Source: Luteibacter rhizovicinus DSM 16549
GTDB lineage: Bacteria > Pseudomonadota > Gammaproteobacteria > Xanthomonadales > Rhodanobacteraceae
Reading direction: 5' to 3'
Assembly: GCF_001887595.1 (NCBI RefSeq)
Contig: NZ_CP017480.1
Location: 1,957,001-2,021,000 of the forward strand
DNA length: 64,000 nt
This document shows, one piece after another, positions 61,052 to 64,000 of the stretch (within the stretch, counting starts at the first letter, position 1; every line of letters starts with the position of its first letter). Position numbers and translations under genes: made by a program. The notes beneath the pieces are model-generated. The model was not told where the DNA came from. It searched no databases and saw only the letters and a list, made by a program, of their open reading frames with translations.

Positions 61052-63529
61052 ATGATGAGGCGACACGTGAAACGAGTCAGAAGATTTCATCCGGCAACGC
61101 TGTTTACGGCGTTCCTCTTCGCGCTGGCCGGTGGTGCGACCTTGCTCGGTGGCATACGCCTCATCAATCTCGGCGGCTCCCTCTACTACCTCGTGGCCGG
61201 TGCGATCCTGCTGGTCGTGGCCATCCTGTTGCTGCTTCGACAGCGCCTGGCGGTAGGCCTCTACGCGCTCATGCTGATCGGCAGTGCCGCCTGGTCGGTG
61301 TGGGAAGTCCAGTGGGATTTCTGGCAGCTGCTACCCCGCCTCGACGTGTGGTTCGTGCTTGGCCTGTGGCTGCTGTTGCCCTGGCCGCGACGTGGCCTCG
61401 GCCGTGACCGCTACTACGACAGCGCCCGCGATACCGGTGGTGGCTTTCTCTTCGTCTCACTGTTGATCGTCGCCGCTGTCGGCATCGTCGGCGTGTTCCA
61501 CGTCGATCACGACCTGCCGGGCGAATTGCCGATGGCCGATGTGTCCGGACCGCAGGGCGATCGTGCCGCGCGCGCGGACGGCGATTGGACCGATTACGGC
61601 AGCTCGCCGTACGGCCAGCGCTATTCGCCGCTGACCCAGATCACCCCGGACAACGTCGGCCAGTTGCAGGTCGCGTGGAAGATCGAGACGGGTGACAAGG
61701 TGGGTCCGGACGATCCGACCGAGACGACGTCCGAGAACACCCCGCTCAAGATCGGCGACACGGTGTACTTGTGCACGCCGCACAGCCGCGTCATCGCGGT
61801 CGATGCGGCCACCGGACAGAAGCGCTGGGAATTCGACCCGAAGATCCAGAGTCCGGTCGGGTTCAAGCACTGGGAGCACATGACCTGCCGCGGTGTCTCG
61901 TACCACGACGATGCGAAGTACGCGTCCGCCGTGATTCCCGCACCGGCGACCACGGCCGCCGGCATTCCCGTGGCCGCGTCCACCGCGCCGTTGCCGCCGA
62001 CCGCCACGGCGTCGGCGACGTGTCCGCGTCGCCTCTTCCTGCCGACCGCCGATGCACGGCTGATCGCGCTGAACGCGGACTCCGGCCAGCCCTGCGCCGA
62101 CTTCGGCGACAAGGGCACGATCAACTTGCGCAGCAACGTCGGGCCGTTCACGCCGGGTGGCTACTACTCCACCTCGCCGCCGGCGGTGACGAAGGACCTG
62201 GTGATCATCGGCGGTCACGTCACCGATAACGAATCGACCAACGAGCCGTCTGGTGTCATCCGCGCTTACGACGTGCACGACGGTCATCTGGTCTGGAATT
62301 TCGATCCCGGTAATCCGGACGCGACCACGCCGATCGGTCCCGATGGCATCTATACGCGTAACTCGCCCAATGTCTGGTCGCTCTTCAGCGTCGATGAGAA
62401 CCTGGGCATCGTTTACCTGCCCATGGGCAACCAGACCCCCGATCAGTTCGCTGGTGGTCGCACACCCACCTCGGAGAAGTTCGGCGCAGGCCTTGTCGCC
62501 CTCGACATCGCCACGGGCAAGGTGAAGTGGAACTACCAGTTCACGCACCACGACCTGTGGGACATGGACGTAGGCGGCCAACCGACCCTCGTCGACCTGC
62601 AGACGGCCGACGGTGTGAAGCCGGCCGTACTCGCGTCGACCAAGCAGGGCAGCGTCTACGTACTCGATCGTCGCGACGGCACACCCATCGTCCCGATCAA
62701 CGAAGTGCCGCGTCCGCAGGGTGCGGTGACGGGCGATCACACCGCGCCGACGCAGCCACTGTCCGACCTCAACTTCGCACCGCCACAGATACGCGAGCAG
62801 GACATGTGGGGCACCACGCCGTTCGATCAGCTGTGGTGTCGCGTGCGCTTTCGTTCGCTGCGCTACGAGGGCATGTTCACGCCACCGTCGGAGCAGGGAT
62901 CGCTGGTCTTCCCCGGCAACTTCGGTGTGTTCGACTGGGGTGGCATCTCAGTCGATCCGACCCGTCAGCTTATGCTGATCAATCCCAGCTACATGGCCTT
63001 CCAGTCGAAGCTGATTCCGAAGGAGAAGCTGGCGAAAATGGAAGTCGGCCCAGCGAAGAGCGAGACCGAAGGTGTGAAGAAGGCCGAAGGCATTCCCTAC
63101 GGCATCGAACTCTCGGCCTTCCTGTCACCGCTGGGTATTCCATGCCAGGCACCGCCGTGGGGTTACGTCGCGGGCGTGGACCTGCGCAGCGGCAAGATGC
63201 TCTGGCGGCACAAGAACGGCACGATCGTCGACAGCGCACCGTTGCCAATCCCGATGCCGCTCGGTGTACCGAGCCTCGGCGGCATGGTCACCACCGCCGG
63301 CGGCGTCACCTTCCTCAGCGGCACGCTGGACTACTACGTGCGCGGTTACGACGTGCGCACGGGCAGGAAGCTGTGGGAGTCGCGTCTGCCCGCAGGTGGG
63401 CAGGCCACGCCGATGACGTATGCGGATAGCAGCGGTCGTCAGTACCTGTTGGTCACCGCAGGCGGGCATGGTTCGCTGGGCACGAAGCAGGGCGATTGGG
63501 TGATCGCTTACGCTTTGCCGAAGCCCTAA
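61052..63529 (+). CDS. gcd: membrane-bound PQQ-dependent glucose/quinate/shikimate-type dehydrogenase
   Basis: 825 aa from ATG 61052 (GGGG 9 nt upstream; a GTG at 61037 adds five residues). About five N-terminal membrane helices (TLFTAFLFALAGGATLLGG, YYLVAGAILLVVAILLLL, LDVWFVLGLWLLLPW) anchor the protein, then a periplasmic eight-bladed propeller: DWTDYGSSPYGQRYSPLTQI, YYSTSPPAVTKDLVIIGGHV, GAGLVALDIATGKVKWNYQFTHHDLWDMD and GGMVTTAGGVTFLSGTLDYYVR. It oxidises glucose to gluconolactone, passing electrons to ubiquinone. Gene size matches E. coli Gcd (796). PQQ synthesis genes are not in the window. Other aldose or polyol substrates cannot be excluded. Confidence 0.93.
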   Translation: MMRRHVKRVRRFHPATLFTAFLFALAGGATLLGGIRLINLGGSLYYLVAGAILLVVAILLLLRQRLAVGLYALMLIGSAAWSVWEVQWDFWQLLPRLDVWFVLGLWLLLPWPRRGLGRDRYYDSARDTGGGFLFVSLLIVAAVGIVGVFHVDHDLPGELPMADVSGPQGDRAARADGDWTDYGSSPYGQRYSPLTQITPDNVGQLQVAWKIETGDKVGPDDPTETTSENTPLKIGDTVYLCTPHSRVIAVDAATGQKRWEFDPKIQSPVGFKHWEHMTCRGVSYHDDAKYASAVIPAPATTAAGIPVAASTAPLPPTATASATCPRRLFLPTADARLIALNADSGQPCADFGDKGTINLRSNVGPFTPGGYYSTSPPAVTKDLVIIGGHVTDNESTNEPSGVIRAYDVHDGHLVWNFDPGNPDATTPIGPDGIYTRNSPNVWSLFSVDENLGIVYLPMGNQTPDQFAGGRTPTSEKFGAGLVALDIATGKVKWNYQFTHHDLWDMDVGGQPTLVDLQTADGVKPAVLASTKQGSVYVLDRRDGTPIVPINEVPRPQGAVTGDHTAPTQPLSDLNFAPPQIREQDMWGTTPFDQLWCRVRFRSLRYEGMFTPPSEQGSLVFPGNFGVFDWGGISVDPTRQLMLINPSYMAFQSKLIPKEKLAKMEVGPAKSETEGVKKAEGIPYGIELSAFLSPLGIPCQAPPWGYVAGVDLRSGKMLWRHKNGTIVDSAPLPIPMPLGVPSLGGMVTTAGGVTFLSGTLDYYVRGYDVRTGRKLWESRLPAGGQATPMTYADSSGRQYLLVTAGGHGSLGTKQGDWVIAYALPKP

Positions 63530-63551
63530 AGCATCGCCCGTGTGTGAAAAG

Positions 63552-63608
63552 CATCGCCGATGAATCGGCTCCTACCAGAGCGGGGTAGGAGCCGATTCAT
63601 CGGCGATG
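63552..63608. repeat. REP inverted pair
   Basis: ATCGCCGATGAATCGGCTCCTAC, 10 bp, then GTAGGAGCCGATTCATCGGCGAT: a perfect 23-bp inverted repeat with a short loop. It separates the converging gcd and MFS genes and could terminate or stabilise both. Confidence 0.92.
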
Positions 63609-63619
63609 CTCTATCAGGA

Positions 63620-64000
63620 TTACCGCGCCGCCTTCCGCGTATCCGGCAGAAACGCCGCCAGCAAGCCGATCAACGGCAGGAAGGCGCAGATCCGGTAGAC
63701 CTCTTCGATGCCGATATGGTCCGCCAGCTCGCCGAGCACGGCCGCGCCCAGTCCACCCATGCCGAATGAGAAACCGAAGAACAGCCCGGAGATCATCCCG
63801 ACTTTGCCCGGCACCAGTTCCTGCGCGAACACCACGATCGCCGGGAAGGCCGACGCCAGGATCAGCCCGATCGCCACCGTCAGTGGCGCCGTCCAGAACA
63901 GGCTGGCGTACGGCAGCAGCAGGGTGAAGGGCAGGGTGCCCAGGATCGAGAACCAGATCACCCGCTTGCGGCCGATGCGATCGCCGAGTGGGCCGCCGAG
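63620..64000 (-). CDS. MFS transporter, fosmidomycin-resistance (Fsr)-like, 5' part outside window
   Basis: The last 126 residues of a transporter whose N-terminus lies beyond the right edge. The first visible residues read LGGPLGDRIGRKRVIWFSIL, the loop motif after an MFS helix, followed by IGLILASAFPAIVVFAQELVPG, KVGMISGLFFGFSFGMGGLGAAVLG and a last helix ICAFLPLIGLLAAFLP. This C-terminal half is very like the Fsr family of drug efflux pumps. It faces gcd across a perfect REP hairpin. Confidence 0.87.
   Translation of the reverse strand, partial: LGGPLGDRIGRKRVIWFSILGTLPFTLLLPYASLFWTAPLTVAIGLILASAFPAIVVFAQELVPGKVGMISGLFFGFSFGMGGLGAAVLGELADHIGIEEVYRICAFLPLIGLLAAFLPDTRKAAR

Overview
The window is GC-rich, densely packed gammaproteobacterial chromosome. 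Gene content and the many short GTAGGAGCCGATTCATCGGCGAT / GTGGGAGCCGCTTCAGCGGCGAT palindromes (REP-like) fit the Xanthomonadales. A Luteibacter/Dyella-type Rhodanobacteraceae is my best guess, made from recognition only. I see no prophage, IS element, CRISPR array or rRNA. It looks like core chromosome with some niche functions.

Layout. (1) 1-7.6 kb, minus strand: two amino-acid operons in tandem, leader-leuA-ilvE-leuC and leader-hom-thrB-thrC. Each is preceded by an unlisted short leader ORF, one Leu/Ile/Val-rich and one Thr-rich, so both are attenuation-controlled. Both leader ORFs start 2-3 nt after the predicted transcription start. LeuA lacks its C-terminal regulatory domain, and Hom is only the dehydrogenase half of a ThrA-type enzyme. 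(2) 7.7-15.4 kb: a divergent phosphoester-scavenging cluster of cpdB-like and NPP-type phosphodiesterases (minus) against a TonB-dependent receptor and a GlpQ-like phosphodiesterase (plus). (3) 15.5-25.4 kb: amino-acid permease, two paralogous outer-membrane beta-barrels, a secreted metzincin-like protease, a GST, an M61 peptidase, an acyltransferase and a LytTR membrane regulator. (4) 25.5-38.2 kb: tRNA-Arg(CCG), DUF924, a secreted metallo-beta-lactamase-fold hydrolase, a KdpDE-like two-component system whose kinase lacks the KdpD N-terminus, Prc protease, a TPR protein, Ohr, and a thioredoxin-like/response regulator/kinase operon. (5) 38.4-45.0 kb: PLP desulfhydrase/deaminase, small envelope proteins, PEP-mutase-family enzyme, QueF, a MerR-aldo/keto reductase operon and an acyl-CoA thioesterase. 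(6) 45.1-49.2 kb: class Ia ribonucleotide reductase nrdA-nrdB under a cobalamin riboswitch. (7) 49.4-64 kb: hybrid histidine kinase, stress-type SDR, DUF2501, GH78 rhamnosidase, a chemoreceptor with a sigma-28-like promoter, NmrA-like protein, acyl-CoA synthetase, membrane PQQ glucose dehydrogenase and the end of an Fsr-like MFS transporter.

The main regulatory points are the two attenuators with apparently leaderless leader ORFs, the B12 riboswitch on a B12-independent reductase, a hairpin that masks a thioesterase ribosome-binding site, tandem 10-11 bp repeats beside both OmpR-family regulators, and REP elements that enter coding sequence. Coordinates and motif positions were read by eye; no database search was run.
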